A stretch of DNA of 64,000 nt from positions 124,001-188,000 of the forward strand of contig NZ_BAAAZE010000005.1 in the NCBI RefSeq assembly GCF_039536745.1, in the 5' to 3' direction. Both the position numbers and the translations under genes were made by a program. The notes under the pieces were generated by a model that searched no databases, was not told the origin of the DNA, and was given only the letters and a program-made list of their open reading frames with translations. Shown piece by piece: positions 1 through 11,480 of this stretch. The stretch comes from Actimicrobium antarcticum. Its GTDB lineage: Bacteria; Pseudomonadota; Gammaproteobacteria; Burkholderiales; Burkholderiaceae_D. The stretch's first letter is position 1. Each line of letters opens with the position of its first letter.

Positions 1-499
1 CCTCGATCTTGCTGATGTAGGCCTTCGACGCCGGTGTAAACGTCTGGTCCAGCAGCTGGTTGGCTTCATCGAGCTTGCCGTCTTTTTTCAGGGTGACGAT
101 GGTGTCGCGTGACGCGAGATAGATTTTGCGCAGCGCGCTGATCTCCTCGAACAGGGCTTTCTCGGAAGGGGTGTGCATTTTTTCGCTGATGGCTTTTTGC
201 AGTTCCCCCGAGTTTCGGGTGGAGCTCGCCTGGTCCTCCGCAAAAAAAGCGGCCAGTGAGGGATCACTGCTGCGGGCGATGGCTGCGGTACGGCGCGTAC
301 CGGCAGCGATATTGCGGTACCAGTCGCCGATCAGCCGCTCGGTGGCCAGCGGTTCCTGCAGCAATTCACGCGTGGCACCAGCAACGGCACTGAGGCGCGC
401 AACGCCGATGATGATCGACACCAAGGACAGTAGCAGGATGACCGCGAATCCAAGTGCCAGCCGCAATCCGATGGGTAAGTCACGGAAGAATTTTTGCAT
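1..499 (-). CDS. Methyl-accepting chemotaxis protein, N-terminal part (cut by window edge)
   Basis: The reading frame runs leftward from an ATG at 497–499 and leaves the window open, giving 166 codons. The protein begins MQKFFRDLPIGLRL and has one strong membrane segment at about residues 12–33. It continues as a charged helical domain of the four-helix-bundle (4HB_MCP) type (residues about 40–160). Short basic start, single helix and helical periplasmic sensor are the usual front end of a transmembrane chemoreceptor. The HAMP and signalling domains should lie to the left and are not visible. Ligand unknown. A histidine kinase with a similar sensor is the main alternative. The flagellar genes elsewhere in the window fit a chemotaxis role. 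Confidence 0.72.
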   Translation of the reverse strand, partial: MQKFFRDLPIGLRLALGFAVILLLSLVSIIIGVARLSAVAGATRELLQEPLATERLIGDWYRNIAAGTRRTAAIARSSDPSLAAFFAEDQASSTRNSGELQKAISEKMHTPSEKALFEEISALRKIYLASRDTIVTLKKDGKLDEANQLLDQTFTPASKAYISKIE

Positions 500-669
500 C
501 GCCACGCCTTTGATATGTGTTGAATCAGGGCGGGGATTTTTACATATTTTTGTCCGGGCTTGAACTTTTCGTGCAAAAAATTCAAGCAGGGTACGGTCGT
601 TGACGGGGTGCCACGGACGTTACCGACAGGCTTCGTGGTGGTCCGGAAACGGCGATCAGGCAGTTGTTG

Positions 670-1917
670 TCAATGGAAATGTGTCGCGCCTTGCGGTGCA
701 TCTTCCGGCATTTCGGCATGCACCAGTTCGGCTTCCGGATCAGGAAACATCGGTGCGCCGCAATCCTCGCAGAACTCCAGCGGGAAACGATCGGGATGCG
801 TGATGATGTTGGTCACGCCGGCATCGCGCAGCAGGGTGGTGATTTCTTCCAGCGGGGTTGGCATCGGCACTTCGCCGGCCGCGAGGCGTTGCAATGGCAG
901 GGCGTCGGTGTCGGCCAGATTTTCTTCATCTTCTTCGCCATACAGCGGCCACACTACGCCATACACCACGTCCGTATTGTCACTGGTGCTAAAGCCGATC
1001 CGGTATTCATCAGCGCGGCCATTGACGGTGTCTTCACCGAAACTGCCGATGCTGGCCTGCAGTTTGCTGGCGTCGATCGACAGGGTGTGATTCAGAAAAT
1101 GTACGGCGGCATTGATCGATGCCGGGCGGATCTGGCGGTCGCCTTCGCGGCAGGCCACGTAATACGCTTCTGGCAGCAATAACTCGATACCGCAACCGGG
1201 CAACAAACGCGTGATGGTGGGCATTGCCTGCGCTTGCCAGTGGACCAGTGCGGCGTCACGGTCGGCCAGGTCCATCGAGGCTTGCCAGCGCATCAGCGGC
1301 GCGCCGGCCGGCACCACCACGACCGCCAGCAGGTAGCGGGTATCGGCCAGGAACGGGGCAGTTTCGGGTGCGGCAGTGGGTGTGCGCAACACGGTGCCTT
1401 TCAATGCGGCCTGCGCCAGGCGCTGGGTCACGGTCCAGGCTTCGACATGCGAACGCGGCAACTGGTCGATCGCAAACAGCGTCGGCGCCATCGCCAGCTT
1501 CACGTTCGGTGCCAGCAAGTGGGCATTCAGATGGGCTGACAGGGTCTGCACCACGTCCGCTGCAATTGGGCCGGAGGCAATCGAAAAACGGGTCCATGCA
1601 AGGATAGGCACGGCCAGCAGCAACGCGTCATACAGTTCGTCGTCGATCTCGATGACGGCAGATTCGCTGTTGGCCTCGGCCGCTTCCATCAGTGCATCGT
1701 AGGCATTCGCATCGGACTGGAACAGATGGTCGAGCGCGCCATCGATGGTGTCCTGATGATCGGCCTTGAGCAGCTTCTGGAGCAGTGCGTCGAGCTGGCT
1801 TTCCCAGCCGCGCTCTTCGATGCGGCTGGCGGACAGGACCACGGCTGACGCAAAGGTGGCGAGGCGCTGGCTGTCTGCGGAAAGTTTGTGAGAACCGGTT
1901 TTGGTTTGACGACGCAT
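670..1917 (-). CDS. Conserved hypothetical protein, DUF2863-like
   Basis: A 415-residue protein with a basic N-terminus, no signal peptide and no membrane segment. The run RLATFASAVVLSASRIEERGWE, the acidic middle and the long alpha/beta second half resemble the betaproteobacterial DUF2863 family, recognised from memory. The C-terminus holds a CEDCGAP motif followed by a His- and acidic-rich tail (HAEMPEDA..HFH), which could bind a metal. Function is unknown. It is the first gene downstream of the acnA terminator on the same strand, so it is probably transcribed separately. Family assignment is moderate; the coding call is strong because the frame is long and codon use matches its neighbours. 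Confidence 0.75.
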   Translation of the reverse strand: MRRQTKTGSHKLSADSQRLATFASAVVLSASRIEERGWESQLDALLQKLLKADHQDTIDGALDHLFQSDANAYDALMEAAEANSESAVIEIDDELYDALLLAVPILAWTRFSIASGPIAADVVQTLSAHLNAHLLAPNVKLAMAPTLFAIDQLPRSHVEAWTVTQRLAQAALKGTVLRTPTAAPETAPFLADTRYLLAVVVVPAGAPLMRWQASMDLADRDAALVHWQAQAMPTITRLLPGCGIELLLPEAYYVACREGDRQIRPASINAAVHFLNHTLSIDASKLQASIGSFGEDTVNGRADEYRIGFSTSDNTDVVYGVVWPLYGEEDEENLADTDALPLQRLAAGEVPMPTPLEEITTLLRDAGVTNIITHPDRFPLEFCEDCGAPMFPDPEAELVHAEMPEDAPQGATHFH

Positions 1918-2047
1918 GAGGGGCTTGGAGTGGCAGGGACGAAGCTTCGTATTGTAGTGGATTCGGTGGGTTGTCGCGACGCTAACTGCGCAGCCATTGC
2001 GCTGTGATGACGTTAGCAGCAGGAGCCTCCAGCCGTCTTTCCGGACG

Positions 2048-2076
2048 AAAAAAAACGCCGGGCTAACCCGGCGTTT
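2048..2076 (-). terminator. Rho-independent terminator downstream of acnA
   Basis: A perfect 10-bp stem (2053–2062 with 2067–2076, CG-rich core closed by AAA/TTT) encloses the 4-nt loop CTAA. Read on the minus strand it is followed by eight T residues (2055–2048). It lies 30 bases past the acnA stop. Confidence 0.9.
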
Positions 2077-2105
2077 CTGGTGATGCGGATGCTGCCAGCG
2101 AGGTT

Positions 2106-4817
<2,712 letters not shown>

Positions 4818-4965
4818 GACCTCTCCTGTGATTACGAATAATGGTGATATTTTTTTGACGACTTTTGACGTTTTAACGACTGAAATTCAGTGCTTTCCAG
4901 GCGGAGTCGTCATCCCCGTACCGGCTTTTTGGATGCTGATGGTTGCGTTCATTGCGTTGCTACGG
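4818..4965 (-). promoter_or_regulatory. acnA upstream region with short palindrome
   Basis: This gap contains ACTGAA-A-TTCAGT (4879–4891), a 6+6 bp inverted repeat, and two copies of TTTTGACG closer to acnA, in an AT-richer stretch than the flanking genes. It may hold an acnA promoter and operator. No convincing -35/-10 pair was assigned. Confidence 0.3.
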
Positions 4966-5484
4966 TCAGTTTTTTGCCTGTACGGCGCCTGCTGTGCCAG
5001 CCACCATTTGGGTCGGGTCCTTGCATTCATTGGCCAGTTGCTGACCTTTTTTTGAATCAAGCAGTATGCCCTTGGCCGGAATGCCGATCCACACCATGCC
5101 GGAGCGTTTGTTCTCGAAACGGTGGGCGCCGGTGGTGGTGCTGACGCGCTTCATCCGCGTGAGCAGCTTGTGCCAGCGCAAGGCGATGTAATTGTCGTCA
5201 CCATCGTTGCGGAAGATCGTTACCGTGTTGCCCAGCTCGCACTTGTATTCGGTGGACAGGGCTTTGTCGGCGTCGATTGCGGCACCGGTGTCGTCGTCGT
5301 CAGGTGCGGCCAGTTCGTACGGCGCGACGGTGGCTGCTGCTGCAGCAGCTTTCTTTGATGTGGATTTCTTTTTTGCGGTTTTGCTGGGGGCCGGCTTGTC
5401 ATTGCTGGCAAATGTGGCTGGTGCGTTCAGCGCCAGGCCCGCGAGTAGCAGCGCACTTAATGAGGTGGACAGGAATTTGTTCAT
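4966..5484 (-). CDS. Exported protein with MliC-like (lysozyme inhibitor) C-terminal region
   Basis: A 172-residue protein with a clear signal peptide (MNKFLSTSLSALLLAGLALNA, cleavage after about residue 26, TFA-SN). A Lys/Ala-rich low-complexity linker follows (about 30–52). The C-terminal half runs from YKCELG to ANECK and includes GAHRFENKRSGMVWIG. This resembles the MliC/PliC family of C-type lysozyme inhibitors: paired cysteines and a glycine/aromatic beta-sheet core. No lipobox is seen, so it should be periplasmic rather than lipid-anchored. GGAG lies nine bases before the start. It sits 21 bp behind the CitE-like gene and probably shares its transcript. The inhibitor role is an inference. 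Confidence 0.6.
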   Translation of the reverse strand: MNKFLSTSLSALLLAGLALNAPATFASNDKPAPSKTAKKKSTSKKAAAAAATVAPYELAAPDDDDTGAAIDADKALSTEYKCELGNTVTIFRNDGDDNYIALRWHKLLTRMKRVSTTTGAHRFENKRSGMVWIGIPAKGILLDSKKGQQLANECKDPTQMVAGTAGAVQAKN

Positions 5485-5505
5485 TGAAAATCTCCGGAAA
5501 TAGGG

Positions 5506-6483
5506 TTACAGCAAGTTTGCAGCGTTGTCGGGAAGCGGCAAGCCGCTCGCCCTCGCGCGCTGCAGTATGGTCCAAAAATAGCGATAACTGGCGCGATCAT
5601 GCAGGCGGCCGTTATGCTTGATGGGACCCCATTGGGCTGCCTGTGCTTCGAACAGGATCTGTGTGGCTTCCGCCACCTCCGATATACGTGGCACAAACGA
5701 TTTGATGATGGGTTTGATCTGGTCCGGATGGATGCTCCACATCCGGGTATAACCGAATTCCGCGCAGGCCCGGCTGGCATCATTGGCGGCAATACCACTG
5801 TCGCTGATGTCCGTCGTGACATTGTGGGACGGTACTTTGCCATGTGCATGACAGGCTGCCGACATGGCCAGTTTGGCGCGCACGACCAATGGATGGGTAA
5901 ATTGTCCGGGGGTGCGCATCGCGCTTGCCGGGATCGCGCCGTAATGCGCCGAGACAAAATCCATGATGCCAAAGGACAGACATTCGACCTGTTCGAGCGC
6001 GGCAATGGCAAAGACATCCTGCAAGGCGCCGTGGGTTTCGATCAGGATGTGTACCGGCAGATTCTCGCGTCCGGCTGACCGTGCATGCTGGTTGATGATG
6101 TGGATGGCATGAACTGCCTCGGCCACGCTATCGACTTTCGGCACGGCCAGGTAGGCCAGGCGCTGCGCCGCACCGCGGCAAATGGTGGCGACGTCCTGGC
6201 TGAAAAATTCGCTGTGGACATCATGGACGCGGGCACCAATCCGGTTGAATTGATTGGCGTCGCTGGCAATGAGGTGCGTGACCAGTTCTGCATGCGCGAT
6301 TTCGTCGCCGGCGGCGGCGCCGTCTTCACAGTCGAACGTGATGTCAAAGATAGGGCCAAGTTCTTGTTGCAGGGCAATCGACTTGCGCATCAGCTTGTCG
6401 GAGCCGGCATAGTGATCGCAGACCGGAAGCGACACCGGTGGACGTTTACCCTGGAACAAGACCTCGGAAGGGTGCATAAGCAA
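5506..6483 (-). CDS. HpcH/HpaI aldolase / citrate lyase beta-subunit (CitE)-like protein
   Basis: A 325-residue TIM-barrel protein of the CitE/malyl-CoA lyase superfamily. Visible signatures are FDCEDGAAAGDE (acidic metal-binding region, about residue 50), VPKVDSVAEA, ILIETHGAL (conserved Glu of the metal site) and the C-terminal SIHPDQIKPI. Family members cleave or form C–C bonds in acyl-CoA esters such as citramalyl-CoA or malyl-CoA. Citrate lyase alpha and gamma subunits are absent, so it is unlikely to be part of classical citrate lyase. It lies 113 bp downstream of mdh on the same strand, in a block that also contains acnA, which suggests a C4-acid or TCA side reaction. Exact substrate unknown. 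Confidence 0.85.
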   Translation of the reverse strand: MLMHPSEVLFQGKRPPVSLPVCDHYAGSDKLMRKSIALQQELGPIFDITFDCEDGAAAGDEIAHAELVTHLIASDANQFNRIGARVHDVHSEFFSQDVATICRGAAQRLAYLAVPKVDSVAEAVHAIHIINQHARSAGRENLPVHILIETHGALQDVFAIAALEQVECLSFGIMDFVSAHYGAIPASAMRTPGQFTHPLVVRAKLAMSAACHAHGKVPSHNVTTDISDSGIAANDASRACAEFGYTRMWSIHPDQIKPIIKSFVPRISEVAEATQILFEAQAAQWGPIKHNGRLHDRASYRYFWTILQRARASGLPLPDNAANLL

Positions 6484-6596
6484 ATGGGATCCAAGCTTAC
6501 AAAAAAGCTAAAAAAGAGACGTCTGCAAGTCACCGACGCGCAAGCATGATGCCGCGCGCCGGTAATTGAAGCCGGTGGTAAATGCCGTGATGTTAC

Positions 6597-7586
6597 TTAG
6601 CCGACCAGGTGTTTCACGCCTTCGCGCTCTTCGAGCAATTCGTTGAGCGTGACGTTGATGCGCTCGCGCGAGAATTCATCGATGGCCAGGCCGGAGATGA
6701 TTTTGTACTCGCCGTTTTCGGTGGTGACCGGGAATCCGAAAATGGTGCCTTCAGGAATGTCATACGAACCATCGGACGGGATGCCCATCGTGGTCCATTT
6801 GCCGTTTGTACCCAATACCCAGTCATGCACATGGTCGATGGCTGCATTGGCTGCCGATGCTGCCGATGACAGGCCACGTGCTTCGATGATGGCGCCGCCG
6901 CGCTTGCCGACGGTTGGCAGGAACGTGTCTTTGTTCCATGCAGCGTCGTTGATCATGTCCTTGACCGATTGGCCGTCGATGGTCGCGAAACGGTAATCAG
7001 CGTACATGGTTGGCGAGTGATTGCCCCAGACGCACAGCTTTTCGATCGAGGCAACTGGCTTGCCGGTCTTCGCAGCGATTTGCGACAGTGCGCGGTTGTG
7101 ATCCAGACGCAGCATGGCGGTGAAATTCTTGGCTGGCAGATTTGGTGCCGACTTCATGGCGATGTAAGCATTGGTGTTGGCAGGGTTGCCGACGACCAGT
7201 ACCTTGACATTGCGCGAAGCGACGGCGTCGAGTGCCTTGCCCTGGACCGTAAAGATCTGTGCGTTGGCTTCCAGCAGATCCTTGCGTTCCATGCCGGGGC
7301 CACGTGGACGGGCGCCAACCAGCAGAGCCACATCGATGTCCTTGAATGCAGTCATCGGATCGCTGTGGGCGGACATGCCGGCCAGCAGTGGGAATGCGCA
7401 ATCGTCGATTTCCATCATGACGCCCTTGAGCGCTTTCTGGGCTTTCTCGTCGGGGATTTCCAGCAGTTGCAAAATGACCGGTTGGTCCTTGCCTAGCATG
7501 TCGCCGTTGGCGATGCGAAACAGCAGGGAGTAACCGATCTGTCCGGCGGCGCCGGTCACCGCGACACGCATTGGGGCTTTAGCCAT
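6597..7586 (-). CDS. mdh: Malate dehydrogenase
   Basis: A 329-residue NAD-dependent malate dehydrogenase that oxidises malate to oxaloacetate. The Rossmann motif GAAGQIGYSLLFRI is near the N-terminus. The substrate-binding arginine loop is GARPRGPGMERKDLL, and the catalytic histidine is in VWGNHSPTMYADYR. The ATG at 7586 was chosen over an upstream in-frame ATG at 7724 because GGAG lies just before it and the family starts at this point (MAKAPMRVAVTGAAGQ). It leads the leftward block mdh–CitE-like–MliC-like–acnA and faces a gntR regulator across a 321-bp gap. Confidence 0.97.
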   Translation of the reverse strand: MAKAPMRVAVTGAAGQIGYSLLFRIANGDMLGKDQPVILQLLEIPDEKAQKALKGVMMEIDDCAFPLLAGMSAHSDPMTAFKDIDVALLVGARPRGPGMERKDLLEANAQIFTVQGKALDAVASRNVKVLVVGNPANTNAYIAMKSAPNLPAKNFTAMLRLDHNRALSQIAAKTGKPVASIEKLCVWGNHSPTMYADYRFATIDGQSVKDMINDAAWNKDTFLPTVGKRGGAIIEARGLSSAASAANAAIDHVHDWVLGTNGKWTTMGIPSDGSYDIPEGTIFGFPVTTENGEYKIISGLAIDEFSRERINVTLNELLEEREGVKHLVG

Positions 7587-7907
7587 GATGAATCTCCAAG
7601 TAAGTAGAAAAACGATGCAGGAACTGTAGTGAGGTCCCCGACAGTCCGCAATCATACCGCCGAAAACAGCGCTGGTCAGCCACACTTCGTCGTCCTGGCC
7701 GACATGCGGGGCTGGAATCGACACTGCCGGATAGTCGTCGGTTGATTGTTGATTGTTTGTTCAATGTTGCTTCGGGAACCAGATTCTGGCGCGAGTGTAG
7801 GCGTGCGATTGTGTTCTGTCAACGCGATTCTTATATCTTATATAAGACACATCACAGGGTAGTTTTCGCTGGACGCGACTGCTGTTTTCATGATGAAATC
7901 AGGTCCT
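7587..7907. promoter_or_regulatory. Divergent mdh/gntR promoter region
   Basis: This 321-bp gap has no convincing gene. It should hold the promoters of mdh (leftward) and of the GntR regulator (rightward). The most striking element is the AT-rich palindrome at 7836–7847. The half next to mdh is of ordinary composition. Confidence 0.6.
7836..7847. promoter_or_regulatory. Perfect 12-bp palindrome TCTTATATAAGA, candidate GntR operator
   Basis: A perfect palindrome beginning 61 bases before the chosen gntR start. An extra direct copy of its left part (TCTTATAT, 7829–7836) abuts it. A short AT-centred palindrome next to a GntR-family gene is typical of autoregulation. Binding is inferred, and I saw no other copy in the window. 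Confidence 0.5.
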
Positions 7908-8684
7908 ATGAGCAATTCACCGACCATTATTCCTGTTATCGCGCCTCCGCCCGCGGGCTTTGGCGCGGCGCCGACGTTCAGTCCGTTGTACCAGCAAATC
8001 AAGGCGCTGATCACCGGCAGCCTGCAAGCCGGAGAGTGGAAGCCCGGAGAATTGATTCCCAGCGAGGTTGAGCTGGCTGCACGATTCAAGGTTAGTCAGG
8101 GAACGGTGCGCAAGGCAATCGATGAGTTGTCGGCCGAGAACCTGGTGGTGCGTCGCCAGGGAAAAGGTACTTTTGTTGCAACGCATCACGAGGTGCGCGC
8201 CCAGTTTCGCTTCCTGCGCCTGATGCCCGATGCCGGTGAGGCGCACCAGGCGGATAACCAGATTATCGAAGTCAAGCGTCAGCGCGCTCCAGCCGACGTC
8301 GCCCGTTTGCTCGACATCAAGCCTGCTGATGCAGTGATCTTCATTAAGCGGGTGCAATCGTTTGACGGCGCGCCGACGATTCTGGAAGAGCTATGGTTGC
8401 CGGGACTGATTTTCAGAGGGCTCACTGCGGAGCGACTTGTTGAATACAAAGGGCCGATGTACGGTCTGTTCGAAACCGAATTCGGTACCCGAATGATTCG
8501 TGCCACCGAAAAAATCCGGGCCGTCCATGCAGATCATATTGCGACAGGACTGTTGAATGTGTCGGTCGATACGCCCCTGCTGAGCGTGGAGCGGGTGTCC
8601 TTCACCTATGGCGACAAGCCCGTGGAGGTGCGGCGAGGCCTGTATCTGACTGATCGGCACCACTATCAGAATGAGCTGAGTTAG
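7908..8684 (+). CDS. GntR-family transcriptional regulator (HutC/FadR-like with UTRA domain)
   Basis: A 258-residue regulator. Residues about 25–90 form the GntR winged helix-turn-helix (SPLYQQIKALI, IPSEVELAARFKVSQGTVRKAIDEL, RRQGKGTFVA). The C-terminal part has UTRA features: FLRLMP, FIKRVQSFDGAPTILEELWLPG and LLSVERVSFTYGDKPVEVRRGLY. It should bind DNA as a dimer and respond to a small metabolite. ATGs at 7890 and 7893 are in frame; 7908 is preferred because AGGTC precedes it. It lies between mdh and sdhCDAB, so TCA-cycle control is a reasonable inference. The ligand cannot be read from the sequence. Confidence 0.9.
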   Translation: MSNSPTIIPVIAPPPAGFGAAPTFSPLYQQIKALITGSLQAGEWKPGELIPSEVELAARFKVSQGTVRKAIDELSAENLVVRRQGKGTFVATHHEVRAQFRFLRLMPDAGEAHQADNQIIEVKRQRAPADVARLLDIKPADAVIFIKRVQSFDGAPTILEELWLPGLIFRGLTAERLVEYKGPMYGLFETEFGTRMIRATEKIRAVHADHIATGLLNVSVDTPLLSVERVSFTYGDKPVEVRRGLYLTDRHHYQNELS

Positions 8685-8819
8685 TCCTGGTTCAGGCCAG
8701 GCGCAGCCAAAGCAGAGCGGTCGGATAAGGGCTATATTGTCGAGGTTCGCCGATTAAGTTTGGTGTGGCGCACAAAATCAGTGAAAATCAAAGAATTATC
8801 AAGTCGGGGAGAAGTTTGC

Positions 8820-9230
8820 ATGTCTGAAGTTACAAAAAAGAACAGGCCGGAGTTCCGAAATATCCACGTCACGCAACTGGCAAACTACCGCCTGCCACTG
8901 GCCGGATTGATCTCCATCCTTCACCGCATCAGTGGTTTCCTGATGTTTGCGTTGTTGCCATTGATCCTGTATTTGCTGGATCAAAGCTTGTTGTCCGAAG
9001 GGACGTTCGAGCATTTCAAGGGAATTACTTCCAACTGGTTCGTCAAGCTGATCATCCTCGCGGTTTCATGGGCGTTCCTGCATCACTTCTGCGCTGGCAT
9101 TCGTCATCTGATCATGGATAACCATATCGGCATCGACAAGGATTCCTCACGTAAATCTGCCGTGGTCGTCTTCGCCGTGAGTCTGCCGTTGGCAGCCCTC
9201 GTAGCCCTGAAACTGTTTGGAGCGTTTTAA
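8820..9230 (+). CDS. sdhC: Succinate dehydrogenase cytochrome b556 subunit
   Basis: A 136-residue membrane anchor of complex II with three transmembrane helices (about 30–55, 70–92, 110–132). The family signature SILHRISGFLM is near the N-terminus, and the haem-ligand region reads HHFCAGIRHLIMD. It carries ubiquinone and haem-b contacts with SdhD. The ATG at 8820 is preceded by GGGGAGA. The upstream in-frame start at 8760 would add 20 residues with no family support. The stop overlaps the sdhD start (TAATG), which implies translational coupling. Confidence 0.95.
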   Translation: MSEVTKKNRPEFRNIHVTQLANYRLPLAGLISILHRISGFLMFALLPLILYLLDQSLLSEGTFEHFKGITSNWFVKLIILAVSWAFLHHFCAGIRHLIMDNHIGIDKDSSRKSAVVVFAVSLPLAALVALKLFGAF

Positions 9231-9595
9231 TGGCTAACAATAATATCGGACCAAAACGCCTTGTCGTCGGCGCGCACTACGGCCTCAAAGACTGGTTGGC
9301 GCAACGTATCACGGCCGCTGTCATGGCCATCTACACCGTCATCCTGCTGGTGTGCTTTTTCAGTGCACAAAATTTCAGCTATGAAGGTTGGGCTGGTCTG
9401 TTCGCGCAGCAGTGGTTCAGGATCGCTACGTTCGTGACCTTCCTTGCTTTGTTCTATCACGCTTGGGTCGGCATGCGCGACATCTGGATGGACTACGTCA
9501 AACCTGTCGCTATTCGTATTACCTTGCAAGTCGCCACTATCCTGTGGCTGATCGCTTGTGCTGGATGGACGGCACAAATTATCTGGAGAGCATAA
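9230..9595 (+). CDS. sdhD: Succinate dehydrogenase membrane anchor subunit
   Basis: A 121-residue integral membrane protein with three helices and the haem/quinone motif HAWVGMRDIWMDYVKP. The opening KRLVVGAHYGLKDWLAQRITA is typical of betaproteobacterial SdhD. It shares one base with the sdhC stop and ends two bases before the sdhA start, so sdhC, sdhD and sdhA are tightly coupled. Confidence 0.95.
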   Translation: MANNNIGPKRLVVGAHYGLKDWLAQRITAAVMAIYTVILLVCFFSAQNFSYEGWAGLFAQQWFRIATFVTFLALFYHAWVGMRDIWMDYVKPVAIRITLQVATILWLIACAGWTAQIIWRA

Positions 9596-9597
9596 CC

Positions 9598-11376
9598 GTG
9601 TCAGCTATCAAATCCGTCATTCCTACCCGTCGTTTTGACGCCGTCATCATCGGCGCTGGCGGCTCGGGCATGCGCGCTTCGTTGCAGTTGGCCGAGGCCG
9701 GACTGAATGTCGCCGTATTGTCCAAAGTTTTTCCTACCCGTTCGCACACCGTTGCAGCCCAGGGCGGTATCGGTGCCTCCCTCGGCAATATGGCTGAGGA
9801 CAGCTGGTTCTGGCACATGTTCGATACCGTCAAAGGCGGCGACTACCTGGGTGACCAGGACGCGATCGAATTCATGTGTCGCGAAGCGCCAAAAGTGGTC
9901 TATGAACTTGAGCATTTTGGCATGCCGTTCGACCGCAATCCCGATGGCACGATTTACCAGCGCCCATTCGGCGGCCACACCGCTAATTTTGGTGAAAAGC
10001 CGGTCCAGCGCGCATGCGCTGCAGCTGACCGTACCGGTCACGCGATGCTGCATACGCTTTATCAGCGCAACGTGCGCGCCAAGACCCACTTCTTCGTCGA
10101 GTGGATGGCGATGGACCTGATCCGCGATGCTGACGGCGATGTGATCGGCGTCGTCGCGCTGGAAATGGAAACCGGCGAGTGCATGATCCTCGAAGCCAAG
10201 ACCACGGTCATGGCAACCGGCGGCGCAGGGCGCATCTGGGCCGCATCGACCAATGCCTTCATCAATACGGGTGACGGCATGGGCATGGCAGCACGTGCCG
10301 GCCTGCCGCTCGAAGACATGGAATTCTGGCAGTTCCATCCGACCGGTGTCGCCGGTGCGGGCGTGCTGATCACGGAAGGTGTCCGCGGCGAAGGCGGTAT
10401 TCTGATCAACAGCGAAGGCGAGCGTTTCATGGAACGCTACGCACCGACGCTGAAAGATCTGGCACCACGCGACTTCGTGTCACGCTCGATGGACCAGGAA
10501 ATCAAGGAAGGTCGTGGTTGCGGTCCGAACAAGGATCATGTGCTGCTCGACTTGCGTCACATCGGCGCCGATACGATCAAGAAGCGCTTGCCATCGATTC
10601 TGGAAATCGGTCACAAGTTTGCCAACGTTGACGCCACCAAGGAACCGATTCCGGTTGTCCCGACGATTCACTATCAGATGGGCGGTATCCCGACCAATAT
10701 CCATGGTCAGGTCGTTGCGCCCAAAGACGGCAATCCGAACAGCATCGTCAATGGCTTGTATGCCATTGGCGAATGCTCCTGCGTGTCGGTCCACGGTGCC
10801 AATCGTCTCGGTACCAACTCGTTGCTCGACTTGCTGGTGTTTGGCCGTGCTGCCGGTAACCATATTGTTGCCAGTGGCCTGAAAGCGCGCAGCAACAAGC
10901 CGCTGCCAGAGGGTGCTGCCGACTTCTCGATGGATCGCCTGAACCGACTCGAAGCCTCGACCGGTTCGGAAAAAGTGCAGGATGTCGCCAACGATATTCG
11001 TGCCGCGATGCAGCGCTTTTGTGGCGTGTTCCGTAATGATGCGTTGCTGCAGAGTGGCTACGACGCCATCATGGAACTCGACAAGCGTGTCAAGAACGTG
11101 TCGTTCAAGGACAAGTCGAAGGTCTTCAACACTGCCCGTGTCGAAGCCCTGGAACTGGACAACCTGATCGAAACCGCCAAGGCAACCATCACGTCAGCAC
11201 TGGCACGCAAGGAATCGCGCGGCGCCCATGCGCAAAGCGATTACGAGAAACGTGACGATGCCAACTGGATGAAGCACACGTTGTGGTTCTCGGAAGGCAA
11301 TCGCATCGAGTACAAGCCAGTGGTCACCAAGCCGCTGACAGTCGAGACGTTCCAGCCCAAAGCACGCACGTTCTAA
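9598..11376 (+). CDS. sdhA: Succinate dehydrogenase flavoprotein subunit
   Basis: A 592-residue catalytic subunit of complex II that oxidises succinate to fumarate with covalently bound FAD. The FAD-binding motif is IIGAGGSGMRASLQLAEAG. The flavinylated histidine lies in RSHTVAAQGG, and active-site residues lie in HPTGVAGAGVLITEG and in the HYQMGGIPTN segment. The start is a GTG at 9598, preceded by GGAGAG and only two bases after sdhD. The length matches the usual 588–592. The longer frame opening at 9388 overlaps sdhD and has no family support. Confidence 0.97.
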   Translation: MSAIKSVIPTRRFDAVIIGAGGSGMRASLQLAEAGLNVAVLSKVFPTRSHTVAAQGGIGASLGNMAEDSWFWHMFDTVKGGDYLGDQDAIEFMCREAPKVVYELEHFGMPFDRNPDGTIYQRPFGGHTANFGEKPVQRACAAADRTGHAMLHTLYQRNVRAKTHFFVEWMAMDLIRDADGDVIGVVALEMETGECMILEAKTTVMATGGAGRIWAASTNAFINTGDGMGMAARAGLPLEDMEFWQFHPTGVAGAGVLITEGVRGEGGILINSEGERFMERYAPTLKDLAPRDFVSRSMDQEIKEGRGCGPNKDHVLLDLRHIGADTIKKRLPSILEIGHKFANVDATKEPIPVVPTIHYQMGGIPTNIHGQVVAPKDGNPNSIVNGLYAIGECSCVSVHGANRLGTNSLLDLLVFGRAAGNHIVASGLKARSNKPLPEGAADFSMDRLNRLEASTGSEKVQDVANDIRAAMQRFCGVFRNDALLQSGYDAIMELDKRVKNVSFKDKSKVFNTARVEALELDNLIETAKATITSALARKESRGAHAQSDYEKRDDANWMKHTLWFSEGNRIEYKPVVTKPLTVETFQPKARTF

Positions 11377-11480
11377 ATTGCCGGGGACAGGTTTCGATGA
11401 GCGAATCCTGTCCTGCACATTGATTGATCTGTTGAGGATTGCGTCACGCAAGAGCGATGCAGTCCCGCAAAAGGGTACTT

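Noticed and set aside
540..600. Sigma-28-like AAAGTTC upstream of the chemoreceptor gene
   Set aside because: No matching GCCGATAA-type -10 element at the right distance; too weak to call.
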